Assembly: GCF_900109925.1 (NCBI RefSeq)
Contig: NZ_FOBW01000015.1
Location: 1-64,000 of the forward strand
Direction: 5' to 3'
DNA from: Mesobacillus persicus
GTDB lineage: Bacteria > Bacillota > Bacilli > Bacillales > Cytobacillaceae
Length of the DNA stretch: 64,000 nt
Below are positions 51,891-60,554 of the stretch, in pieces. The notes below the pieces were generated by a model. It was not told where the DNA came from. It worked only from the letters and a program-made list of their open reading frames with translations, and did no database searches. A program made the translations under genes and the position numbers. How positions within the stretch are numbered: position 1 is the stretch's first letter; each line of letters begins with the position of its first letter.

Positions 51891-53243
51891 TTGGGTTTAT
51901 TTTTCAATCACAAGCGCGGAACGAAAATTTACCAGAACTCCAATGAAAATTTAAAAGAAACAAATCAGGACGTCTATCGCGAAAATTTTCTCCAATCTGT
52001 GATTAAGGAACAACAAAACCTTAATAAACAGTTTGCTGAAACGGCATCCGAGCATGCGGAGAAAAATGAGATGTATAATCAAGTGCTTCTGGACCAAATG
52101 AATAATCAAGATGCGTTTTTACAGGAAATGTACCGTAAGCTTCAAGCATATGAAGAAACCTCCCATTCTATCCGCGAACAGATGAAGGTGCAGGCTGAAA
52201 TAAAAACGATGTTGGACCGCCACGATGACTTACAAAATGTATTCCACCAAACCGTCATGGAGCGGTTCGATCAGCAAGGTTCCGATTTCAAGGAGCAAAT
52301 AAATCAACACGATACAAATATTAGCCAAAAAATGGATGCAAATAAAAGCCATTTAGTGGATCATTCAAACCATCAACACACTCAATTAATGTCGGACGTT
52401 CGTGACCTTGATGAGAATTTTATAAAGGCAATCGATAAACTGATGGTGGAGTTTCAACATCATGATGCCCAATCTACAGAACATATTACCAACCTTGATT
52501 CGAAACTGACTGAACACTCAGCTGAGTCTGGTAGACATTACCAGCAACTCGGTTCCAAGATGCTTGACCATTTTAACCAGCAGGCTAACCATTCTGCTGA
52601 ACAAATCAAGCAACTTGGTTCAAAGATAACTGAACAACTTAATCAGCAGGCTGGTCAATCTGTACAACAATTCGGTATGCTTGATTCAAAGATAACCGAA
52701 CAACTTAATCACCAGGGCAACCAGTCCGCAGAACACCTTAATCAACTTGATTCAAAAATAACCGAACACTTTAATCAGCAGGCTGACAAATCCGCAGAAC
52801 AAACCAATCAACTGAATGCAAAAATAGTCGAGCACTTTAATAATCATGAAAATCTATCTACCGAGCAGCTCAACAAACTTGAAGCCAAGTTGGCTGAGAA
52901 ATTCGAACACCAGGATCACCAATTCAAGGAGCACTTTGACAAAAAAGATACCCAGTTGCTTGAACATGTAAACAAACTTGATATGAATTTAACCGAGCGA
53001 TTCCAACACCAGAAAAAAACTCTAACAGAGCTAGTTGACCATCAAAATGTTCAGAACGAAAACCTTGAGCGGAAGCTAGATTTTATTAAATCAACAATAT
53101 TCGAACGAGCGGCAGATCTTTCAGAAAAGCTAGATGGACATTTCAAAAAGTTTGCAGAATTTTTCTCAGGCTTTATTAGTAAAAAACATTCAGATAAACA
53201 GATTGAGTTACACGAGAAAGAGAAAAAAGAAGAAAAGGTATGA
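51891..53243 (+). CDS. Long coiled-coil protein of 22-residue repeats (TTG start)
   Basis: The TTG at 51891 is chosen because AAAAGGAG lies 10 bases upstream; the frame is open further back but reads as noise. The 450-residue product is almost entirely helix, rich in Gln, His, Asn and Glu. From about residue 205 it repeats units of 22 residues such as LDSKITEHFNQQADKSAEQ and LGSKITEQLNQQAGQSVQQ, seven or more in a row, with one 18 and one 11-residue unit. Such 11-multiples build hendecad coiled coils. No signal or membrane part. Function unknown. Confidence 0.7.
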   Translation: MGLFFNHKRGTKIYQNSNENLKETNQDVYRENFLQSVIKEQQNLNKQFAETASEHAEKNEMYNQVLLDQMNNQDAFLQEMYRKLQAYEETSHSIREQMKVQAEIKTMLDRHDDLQNVFHQTVMERFDQQGSDFKEQINQHDTNISQKMDANKSHLVDHSNHQHTQLMSDVRDLDENFIKAIDKLMVEFQHHDAQSTEHITNLDSKLTEHSAESGRHYQQLGSKMLDHFNQQANHSAEQIKQLGSKITEQLNQQAGQSVQQFGMLDSKITEQLNHQGNQSAEHLNQLDSKITEHFNQQADKSAEQTNQLNAKIVEHFNNHENLSTEQLNKLEAKLAEKFEHQDHQFKEHFDKKDTQLLEHVNKLDMNLTERFQHQKKTLTELVDHQNVQNENLERKLDFIKSTIFERAADLSEKLDGHFKKFAEFFSGFISKKHSDKQIELHEKEKKEEKV

Positions 53244-53254
53244 ACAAAAGCGCA

Positions 53255-53355
53255 AGCGCCTTGAACAGCCCCGACAGGCATAAGACGAGCCGGCCAGAAG
53301 GTTGTTCTTTAACCTTCTTGACGGATTGGCTTATGACCCGAGGGGCTAGGCGCTG
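53255..53355. repeat. Dispersed palindromic intergenic element
   Basis: AGCGCC at 53255 pairs with GGCGCT at the far end; inside, AGCCCC, CATAAG, GCCAGAAGG and their partners (CCTTCTTGAC, CTTATG, GGGGCT) form one long interrupted hairpin around TTGTTCTTTAA. I recall almost the same sequence from intergenic regions of many Bacillus genomes. It carries no gene. Confidence 0.7.
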
Positions 53356-53421
53356 GAGCTGGATGCAAAGAACGAACACAATTATCCACACCTTAACTTT
53401 TATAATTTCTTAAATAAAAAT

Positions 53422-53446
53422 GAGCTGTCCCACTTGAGGACAGCTC
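53422..53446 (-). terminator. Terminator after the 3D-domain gene
   Basis: GAGCTGTCC and GGACAGCTC with a 7-base loop; TTTTTATTTAAG follows on the minus strand. Confidence 0.85.
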
Positions 53447-53451
53447 TCGTT

Positions 53452-53952
53452 CTATTCCTTATACTCCACAATCGTGACCTTTACTTGCTTCCGGCCCCAT
53501 TCGATTGCGTCCTCTTCCTCTTGAAGGTAAACATCAATCTCGTTTCCGTTTATTCCTCCCCCGGTATCTGCAGCCATCGCATATCCGTAACCTTCTACAT
53601 ATACTTTCGACCCTAGTGGAATAATAGCAGGGTCAACCGCAATAACTTTTACATCAGGATTCGCTTGAAGGTCTGTCCCATTTGCCGTTGTTCCCGAACA
53701 ACCTTTACACTCCGCTGTATATGCCGTTGCAGAAACGCTGATTTCCTGGCTTACTTTTATCGTTTCTTTCACCGCCGCCTCCGCAGAGTTTTTTGGTTTC
53801 ACCGGAGCAGCTTGGACGATGTCACTATTCTCTATCGTTTCAACGTTCTCATTTTTATCTTGGTTTAAGTTCATTTCTTCTGCTTGTACAATAACACCCG
53901 TTGCTGTAGAAATAGCCGTTGCAGCAAGCAAAGATAGTATTAATTTCAACAT
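53452..53952 (-). CDS. Secreted 3D-domain protein
   Basis: The ATG at 53952 (MLKLILSLLAATAIS) follows AAGGAGG. A signal peptide ends near VQAEE. After a disordered linker the C-terminal 95 residues form a 3D domain: ATAYTAECKGCSGTTANG, VIAVDPAIIPLGSKVYVEG, ADTGGGINGNEIDVYL. The three Asp that name the domain (VDP, ADT, IDV) are all present. These domains resemble MltA-type lytic transglycosylases and act on peptidoglycan, often in spore germination or resuscitation. Confidence 0.88.
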   Translation of the reverse strand: MLKLILSLLAATAISTATGVIVQAEEMNLNQDKNENVETIENSDIVQAAPVKPKNSAEAAVKETIKVSQEISVSATAYTAECKGCSGTTANGTDLQANPDVKVIAVDPAIIPLGSKVYVEGYGYAMAADTGGGINGNEIDVYLQEEEDAIEWGRKQVKVTIVEYKE

Positions 53953-54112
53953 ATTGTTTGCCTCCTTCGGCATATTTTTAAGATGTTATTATCGTAACAT
54001 AGTTTCTTGCGGATAAAAGAACAGCTAGATATTAAATACATGACAAAGATAACAGCCATATAACAATTAGATTGCAATCAAACAGAATATTCAATCATCT
54101 TGCTATTAAAAA

Positions 54113-54139
54113 AGACCTACTCCATTTTGGAATAGGCCT
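54113..54139 (-). terminator. Terminator after the formate dehydrogenase gene
   Basis: AGACCTACTCCA and GGAATAGGCCT pair around TTTT; on the minus strand TTTTTTAATAG follows. Confidence 0.75.
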
Positions 54140-54177
54140 GATTTGACTGAGTATACCCACTTTTGTAGTTAGCTCTA

Positions 54178-56241
54178 TTAAACTGTCACTGGTTTTATTT
54201 GTACTGCACAAGCTTTAAATTCGGCTGTACCTGAAATCGGGTCAAATTCGTTAATGGTTAACACATTTGTAGGAACCTCTGACCAATGAAAGCTCATAAA
54301 CACAAGACCAGGAACCACTTGTTCGGTAATCTTTGCCTTTACCTGTAATTCTCCTCGTCTAGAACTTACTTCAACAAGATCTCCATCGATAATTCCTAGT
54401 TTCGCCGCATCTTCCGGGTGGATATCCACCGTCTCTTCTTTTTGTCTAATTTTTACACCGTCTGCATAATGACGCGTCTGCGAATGAGTGTTATAGGATT
54501 CTAATCTGCGCCCAGTAGTTAAAGTGAATGGATACTCGCTGTCCGGACGCTCAATTGGCTCGGTATAATCAACAGGAACAAACGTGGAAACTTTCTGCCC
54601 TTCTACTAGATCATGGAATCCGACATGAAGGATCCTCGTTCCTGGATGTTGCTCGTCAGGACAAGGATAGTGAACACTATACTCAGACTCAAGACGTTCA
54701 TATGAAATGCCCCCATACAATTCCCAGGCTAATTCGCGAACTTCATTCCAAATATCTTCGCTCGTCTCATAATGCATTGGGTAACCTAACCGTGTCGACA
54801 ATTCACAAAGGATTTCCCAATCCTCTTTTGTATCAGGAGCAGCTTCCACTGCTTTTCTAACACGTTGGATTCTTCGATCTGTATTCGTATAAGTCCCATC
54901 CACTTCTCCCCATGATTTCGCCGGCAGAACAACGTCCGCATATTCAGCGGTTTCTGTTAGGAAGATGTCTTGAACTATTAATAAGTCAAGCTTCTGCAGC
55001 AGCTCTCTCGTGTGATTCATATGAACATCCGCGAGGAGAGGATTCTCACCAATAATATACAGCGCCTTAAGGTCTCCATTTTCAATACGTTCAAATGTTC
55101 TTGTCTGCGTATCACCTATACTAGCGTTAACCTCCATTCCCCAAGCAGTTTCAAACCGACTTCGATAGGCATCATCGGTAATACTCACGGCACCAGTCAG
55201 CTGATTAGGTAGACACCCCATATCGCCAGCTCCTTGGACATTATTTTGTCCACGTAGCGGCATAATTCCTGTCCCTTCTCGACCGATTTGTCCTGTCAAA
55301 AGGGCAAGGTTGGCAATATCAAAGACATTGTTCACTCCACAATGATGTTCTGTAATTCCTAGTGTATAAGCAATCATCGATTTTTCAGCCTTTGCATATT
55401 CTCGGGCTGTGTCGATAATATCCTCAACACTTAGTCCGGTAATTTCAGCAGAATATTCCGGTGTATATCGTTCCACTTGCTTCTTTAGTTTTTCAAATTC
55501 TGTTGTGTGCTGGAGAATGAACTGATTATTGTATAGACCTTCTTTAATAATCACATGCATCATCGCATTCATTAAAGCAATATCTGAGCCTACTTCAATC
55601 TGAAGATGGCGGTGAGCTGACTTCACGATATCAATTTTTCTCGGATCCACTACAATGACTTTAAGCCCCGATTTTGCAGCTTTTTTTATTTTATTTCCAA
55701 TAATCGGATGAGCCTCTGTTGTGTTTGACCCCATTAAAAGTAAAACATTTGCTTCATCTATTTCATCCAGTGTGTTTGTAGGGAACCCACTACCAAATAC
55801 AGTCGCCAGACCGGCGACGCTCGAAGCGTGTCACGTTCGGTTACAACCATCTATATTATTGCTACCAATTGCTGTTCTCATGAATTTCTGAGTCACATAA
55901 TTTGATTCATTGGTTGTCCTTGCACACGCAAACATTGAGATTGCTTCGGGACCGAATTCATTTTTTATCGATGATAACCCTTTTGCAATAAACTCATAAG
56001 CTTCATCCCATGTCGCTTGAACAAGCTTTCCGGCCTTGCGAATAAGCGGTGTCTTCAGTCTACTTGGTGCGTGTACGTATTTATAAGCAAATCCACCTTT
56101 TACACATGTTTGCCCTTTATTAACAGGAGCTGTCTTATCCCCCCTGATTTTCACTATTTGATTATCTTCAATATCTAAAACCAAGCCACAGCCGGTTCCA
56201 CAATAACCGCAAACGGTCTTCACCTGGGTCACTTCACCCAT
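54178..56241 (-). CDS. fdhF: Formate dehydrogenase alpha subunit, selenoprotein (in-frame TGA read as Sec)
   Basis: One continuous frame of 688 codons from the ATG at 56241 (GGGAGGAG upstream), broken only by TGA at 55833-55831. The order is 4Fe-4S ligands CGYCGTGCG (Cys 11, 14, 18) and Cys 46 with Lys 48, then CNRT-TGA-HASSVAGLATVFGSG, where TGA is codon 137 and the next residue is His as in Escherichia coli FdhF (Sec 140, His 141). LLMGSNTTEAHPIIG, PLRGQNNVQGAGDMG, VLPAKSWGEVDGTYTNTDRR and the C-terminal molybdopterin domain follow without a break. It oxidises formate to CO2. Cys homologues occur in other Bacillus. No sel or other fdh genes are here. Confidence 0.85.
55802..55818 (-). promoter_or_regulatory. 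Probable bacterial SECIS hairpin inside the formate dehydrogenase gene
   Basis: On the minus strand GTCGCC and GGCGAC enclose the loop GGTCT. The stem begins 12 bases and the loop 18 bases after the TGA. A GGUCU apical loop at this distance is what SelB recognises in E. coli fdhF. The stem is all but GC-pure in an AT-rich gene. Because the loop encodes the conserved Gly-Leu, some of this is forced by the protein. Confidence 0.75.
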
Positions 56242-56407
56242 GTTTTCTCCTCCCTTATAACCAACTTCTGTAAACCTATATTTACATAATATTATTTTAG
56301 GGCAAAACAAGTTCACGATGTTGTCATATATTAAAAAATATATGTCTGTTTTTTAACAATTAGCCTAAAAGTATGGATGAATCTGAAATGAAGTATTCTT
56401 ACAAAAA

Positions 56408-56436
56408 AAGACAGGAACCCGAGGGGGACCTGTCTT
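56408..56436 (-). terminator. Terminator overlapping the stop of the histidine kinase gene
   Basis: AAGACAGG and CCTGTCTT with a 13-base loop; on the minus strand the stem is followed by seven T. It separates the kinase from the formate dehydrogenase gene. Confidence 0.8.
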
Positions 56437-58609
56437 AAGCCGTTTTCGCTGGCAATAATATTTTAAAGGTTGTGCCTTTATTTTGTTCACTTTCAATATA
56501 AACTTTCCCGTTATGGCTCTCAATGATCTTGAACGAAACCATAAGACCGAGACCGTTTCCGTTTTTCTTTGTGGTGTAGAATGGTTCTCCAATCTTTTTA
56601 AGTGTTTCAGGAGGAATACCAACTCCAGTATCTTGAATCGAAATCTCAATATTGCTATTGATGACTTCAGCTTTGACATTTAAATCACCGCCGGATGGCA
56701 TTGCCTCAATCCCATTTTTAATGAAATTCAAAAACACTTGTTTAAGGCGGTTTTCATCGCATTCAATTTGAACAATATCTGCATTCAAATCCAAATGAAG
56801 TTTTACATTGCGCTTTCTCGCCTCAAATTCCAGCAAAGAAATAATATTTTTAAGGATCGGAATTATATTCTTTTCTTCTAATTCAACAACTTTTGGCTTT
56901 GCAAGTAACATAAACTCTTCGACGATATTATTAACCCTGTCAATCTCATCAAGAATAATATCAATAAACTCCCGGCGCTCAGGATCTTCTTCATCTAGTT
57001 GTAGAAACTCCGCATATCCTTTCATTGAAGTCAATGGATTGCGTATCTCATGTGCGACCCCAGCAGCCAATTGTCCCACAGCTGCAAGCTTATCTTGACG
57101 ATGAATTAGCTCTTCAGACTTTTTCCGTTCAGTGATATCATTCCTAATTGCTAAGTATTGATAAGGTTTTCCTGATTCATTTAAAAACGGGACAATTGTC
57201 GTATCTACCCAATAGAAGGATCCATCTTTCGCCTTATTTCGAATTTCGCCTTTCCATACCTGTCCATTTCCAATCGTTCTCCATAAGTTTTTGAAAAACT
57301 CCTTAGAATGAAAACCAGAGTTTAAGACGCGATGGTCTTGGCCAATTAACTCCTCACGTGAGTATTGTGAGATTTCCACAAATTTATCATTTACACTTCT
57401 AATGATTCCTTTTTCATCCGTAAAGGCGACTATGGCCGACTGATCAATTGCAAATTTATAATCACTAACTTCCTTCAGTGTATCCTTTAAATTTGCTTCA
57501 GCCATTTTACGACTAGTAATATCCGAACGTATGGAAACATACTGATATGGCCTTCCCTTTCGATTGAGGAACGGAACAATCGTCGTATCTACCCAATAAT
57601 AGGATCCATCTTTTGCTTTGTTTCGAATCTCACCTTTCCACTTTTTCCCTTTACCAATGGTAGCCCACATTTCTTTAAAAAATTCTTTAGAGTGGTACCC
57701 GGAATTTAGAATTGAATGGTTCTCGCCAATTAGTTCGGCTTCGGTGTATTTTGAAATCTCAACAAATTTATCGTTTACATAAGTAATGTTCCCTTTTGGG
57801 TCCGTAATCGCAACAATGGTTGAAACATTTAAAGCATCTGTAATATCCTTCAAATCCGTGTCACTCACGGCCAATCTTTTGCTCATCAATGCACTCGAAG
57901 TAATCAACCCACCTAGGATGATCACAGATACAAACAAGATAATATAGCCGATAAGCGATTCAGGGATCGTGATTCTATGGACCATTTCATCGTTAATCGA
58001 GTAAAGAGTCGTTGCTCGAGTGAGCAATAAATGCCCTTCAACAATAGCGCCCGTGGTTACAAGAGCCGTAAGTGGTTTTAGCCAGACATGACTTGACTGC
58101 GAAAAACTCTTTGCATAGAAAAGAATCCAAAATGAAAACAGAAAAGAACTAAAGACAAGTACTAATCCAACAATTAAGATGAACGGTTGATAACGAAAGC
58201 CTACATTCATCGAAAACATTCCAATAATATGGACGGCCACGATGGCTATGGTCATAAACAAACTACTCAAAAGTAAACTTCGAGTTCTTATTTCATCAAC
58301 TGACAAGGATAAAAAAGCCATGGCAGTAAAGATAATCCCTAAAAGGATAGCAAGAATATTGATGGGTACTTGATAAGATGCATCACCAGTAACATTCATA
58401 GATAAAATACCGAAAAAATTTAAAACCCATATTCCAATACCAAGTGAAAAAGATGCACCTAAAAATAATAACCGTTTATTTTTAACAGAGGTCTTAATCA
58501 AAGTAAAAAGATCTAAGGCTGTATATGAAGCCATCATTGTTAGAAGTATAGCTACAACTAATAGGACAGGGTTAAATGATAATTCTAGTGTTCCCATTTT
58601 CAGCATCAT
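56435..58609 (-). CDS. Membrane PAS-PAS histidine kinase
   Basis: A 724-residue sensor kinase. The first 250 residues hold about seven helices with MHYT-like spots (FFGILSMNVTG, IIGMFSMNVGF) where the His is changed to Asn or lost. Two PAS domains (about 268-375 and 390-497) are near copies, sharing GEIRNKAKDGSYYWVDTTIV. The core has AGVAHEIRNPLTSMKGYAEFL (phospho-His), NRLKQVFLNFIKNGIEAM, DTGVGIPPE and GLGLMVSFKIIESH. It resembles sporulation-type kinases. No response regulator is adjacent, so it may feed a phosphorelay. Confidence 0.88.
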   Translation of the reverse strand: MMLKMGTLELSFNPVLLVVAILLTMMASYTALDLFTLIKTSVKNKRLLFLGASFSLGIGIWVLNFFGILSMNVTGDASYQVPINILAILLGIIFTAMAFLSLSVDEIRTRSLLLSSLFMTIAIVAVHIIGMFSMNVGFRYQPFILIVGLVLVFSSFLFSFWILFYAKSFSQSSHVWLKPLTALVTTGAIVEGHLLLTRATTLYSINDEMVHRITIPESLIGYIILFVSVIILGGLITSSALMSKRLAVSDTDLKDITDALNVSTIVAITDPKGNITYVNDKFVEISKYTEAELIGENHSILNSGYHSKEFFKEMWATIGKGKKWKGEIRNKAKDGSYYWVDTTIVPFLNRKGRPYQYVSIRSDITSRKMAEANLKDTLKEVSDYKFAIDQSAIVAFTDEKGIIRSVNDKFVEISQYSREELIGQDHRVLNSGFHSKEFFKNLWRTIGNGQVWKGEIRNKAKDGSFYWVDTTIVPFLNESGKPYQYLAIRNDITERKKSEELIHRQDKLAAVGQLAAGVAHEIRNPLTSMKGYAEFLQLDEEDPERREFIDIILDEIDRVNNIVEEFMLLAKPKVVELEEKNIIPILKNIISLLEFEARKRNVKLHLDLNADIVQIECDENRLKQVFLNFIKNGIEAMPSGGDLNVKAEVINSNIEISIQDTGVGIPPETLKKIGEPFYTTKKNGNGLGLMVSFKIIESHNGKVYIESEQNKGTTFKILLPAKTA

Positions 58610-58875
58610 TCCCCATTTAATTTGTATTTAGTTTGATTGTATGACAAACCAGGAAGGATGGAAAGTGAAATATATCAATTTTGTAAGAAAATCGCCACTT
58701 TAACACCTTGACAAAAAGAAGACATTCCCCTTTACCCTTCCACAGAAGCCCTTTAATTATATATTTTAGAATTTTTCAAAAAAGCCTACACAAATTTGTT
58801 TATTTTGTTTATACTGTACTATAACAGCATAACAGATAATAAATTGTATTATAAAAGATAAGGAGTGGTACAAAA

Positions 58876-59007
58876 ATGATGAACCCAGTTGAATTTTTTA
58901 GATCCTTACCAAAGAAGGTTTGTCCAGAATGCGGTCAACACGTTGAGGAACAGGCTGAATCTTATTTAATGGAATGCGAAAGATGCCTTGCAAAAAAGAT
59001 AGAATAG
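58876..59007 (+). CDS. YhfH-family zinc-ribbon protein (43 aa)
   Basis: A short gene with AAGGAG 10 bases before ATGATG. The product MMNPVEFFRSLPKKVCPECG... has two CxxC pairs, CPEC and CERC, forming a zinc ribbon, as in YhfH of Bacillus. Function unknown. Two hairpin terminators in a row follow it (59011-59041 and 59048-59085). Confidence 0.8.
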   Translation: MMNPVEFFRSLPKKVCPECGQHVEEQAESYLMECERCLAKKIE

Positions 59008-59047
59008 CAAAAACCCGATAGCATAGTGGCTATAGGGTTTATTAATC

Positions 59048-59085
59048 AAAGAAAGAAGCTCCGATAAATCGGAGCTTCTTTCTTT
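59048..59085. terminator. Strong terminator after the YhfH-like gene
   Basis: Perfect 18-base arms AAAGAAAGAAGCTCCGAT and complement with a 2-base centre. A weaker hairpin AACCCGATAGC / GCTATAGGGTT lies directly before it. Confidence 0.85.
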
Positions 59086-60032
59086 AACACCTTAGGAGAC
59101 CCAACCATGGCACCAGCTAAACTTCCTAAGCGCCTTGGGATGATACCCTTCCGGATAATCACCTGGGCGGTTCAGCCGATGTATGCTGTTCCGCAGAAGA
59201 ATGTCCATTCTTTTTCGATTCATTCCTGATCAAAAAGTATGAATTCTTCTTTTTTTACATGCGGTATAATCACCGCGAGACTCATTTTCCTTACCTGATT
59301 GTAGCCAATCGGTTTAGAGGGTGTTGGATTCAAATAGCTTTGGAGTCCGAATTAAATCGTTTCCGATTTTCGAAGGCACCTACTCAAAAGGTTCACCATA
59401 CTTCATTCTAGTATTAAAAGGCTTCCTTCATGCTTCTACAACCCTTTCCTTCTAGCTAAACTTACTTTTTAGTTAGAAGTATTACTGCTTTTTAATCCCA
59501 AATACTATTTCTAAATTTCCCTTATGATGAAACCCCTTTTAAAAAGTTCATCACGATTTCCATTTAGTAACAGGATTCTTTTGGTTAAGAGCTAGCATTC
59601 TGACTATGGTACCTTGATAGGCAGGACTTTCACTCTTTTCCTTTTGGATTTTAGAGCATTGAAACGGTGCTTTAGTCACTGGAATTTTCTAATACTTGAA
59701 GAAAAGTACTTGCCTTAGATTAAAATCTTTAGCTAGGTGAACTTCCATAGCTTTTGATCACCACACTTGCAATCGCTTACAATACAGCAATAGAACAATG
59801 TTTCTTCGTTCACCATTACGGAACGAACAATGATGGTTGAGCCTCCTAAAGTGTTAAGTTATTTTGTTTTTCTTTACACTTTTATTATAACCCTTTTTAT
59901 CCGTTATAAATGCCAGAATTGTTACAAAATAGTGAAATCTACCATCTTCATTTTGGGAAAACTTGAAAGGATATGGTTTCGAATATGCACCACTACAACG
60001 GTAAAGATTAACCATAGAAGGAGTTGTTTAAT
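59086..60032. other. Long gene-poor stretch, probably relic sequence
   Basis: Nearly 950 bases without a convincing gene. On the minus strand a 43-codon frame at 59092-59223 (MNRKRMDILLRNSIHRLNR, ending FSWCHGWVS) looks protein-like but lacks a proper ribosome site. Other fragments on the same strand are full of stops. An inverted repeat TTCGTTC/GGAACGAA occurs at about 59801-59828. I cannot assign an origin. Confidence 0.5.
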
Positions 60033-60218
60033 ATGAAGAATAACGAAAAGCGAAAAGATCCTAAAGAGAAGGAAATGGCTCCTCCTAGTTCTTATGGGGG
60101 TATGTCCCCAAACGCCAGTAAAATTCCTGGGGATTCCATCGATGAGCACCGTGAGATTGAAACAGCAAACATCATGCTCACAGGTGATGAAATTAGGCAA
60201 CAAAATGAAAATCTCTAA
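60033..60218 (+). CDS. Hypothetical small hydrophilic protein
   Basis: From the ATG at 60033 with AAGGAG upstream. The 61-residue product is charged and probably unstructured: MKNNEKRKDPKEKEMAPPSS..., with HREIETANIMLTGDEIRQQNENL at the end as a likely helix. It lies 28 bases before the SplA-like gene on the same strand and has a similar ribosome site, so the two are likely co-transcribed. Family not recognised. Confidence 0.6.
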   Translation: MKNNEKRKDPKEKEMAPPSSYGGMSPNASKIPGDSIDEHREIETANIMLTGDEIRQQNENL

Positions 60219-60246
60219 TACCAAATAAAAGATAAGGAGGGAAACA

Positions 60247-60489
60247 ATGGATACACTTGAACCAAATCAAATCAAATCAGGGGACGAGGTTTATGTCATT
60301 TACCGAAATCCCCATGTCCCAACAGTCGCGAACATTAAAGCAGCAGAAATTGTTCCACATCCAAGAGATGAAAACTCCCTAGCGTTATTCCTAAATGAAA
60401 CGTTTCATGTCATCGAAGACGACGATGCACTATTTGCGAGCGAAGAGGCAGCGAAAAAGGCTTACGAAGACGTGTACGGATTAGAATAA
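60247..60489 (+). CDS. SplA-like transcriptional regulator
   Basis: An 80-residue protein: SGDEVYVIYRNPHVPTVANIKAAEIVPHP, ALFLNETFHVIEDDDALFASEEAAKKAYEDVYG. This matches the SplA family as I remember it: SplA is the negative regulator in the splAB spore-photoproduct-lyase operon of Bacillus subtilis. No splB follows; the next gene encodes a thioesterase. It may be a stand-alone paralogue. AAGGAGG is 6 bases upstream. Confidence 0.78.
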   Translation: MDTLEPNQIKSGDEVYVIYRNPHVPTVANIKAAEIVPHPRDENSLALFLNETFHVIEDDDALFASEEAAKKAYEDVYGLE

Positions 60490-60554
60490 TTTAATATAAA
60501 TAATTTTTCCTCCTTTTGAATATGTTAAAATATTCTAATAAAGGAGGGATTTTT

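Noticed and set aside
54178-56316. Formate dehydrogenase as two separate or frameshifted genes
   Set aside because: Both parts are in the same frame and the sequence between the TGA and the next ATG continues the protein without a gap; only the single TGA at the Sec/Cys position separates them.
59092-59223. 43-codon minus-strand frame starting MNRKRMDILL
   Set aside because: Protein-like but without a properly spaced ribosome site or recognised family; kept only as a note on the gap.
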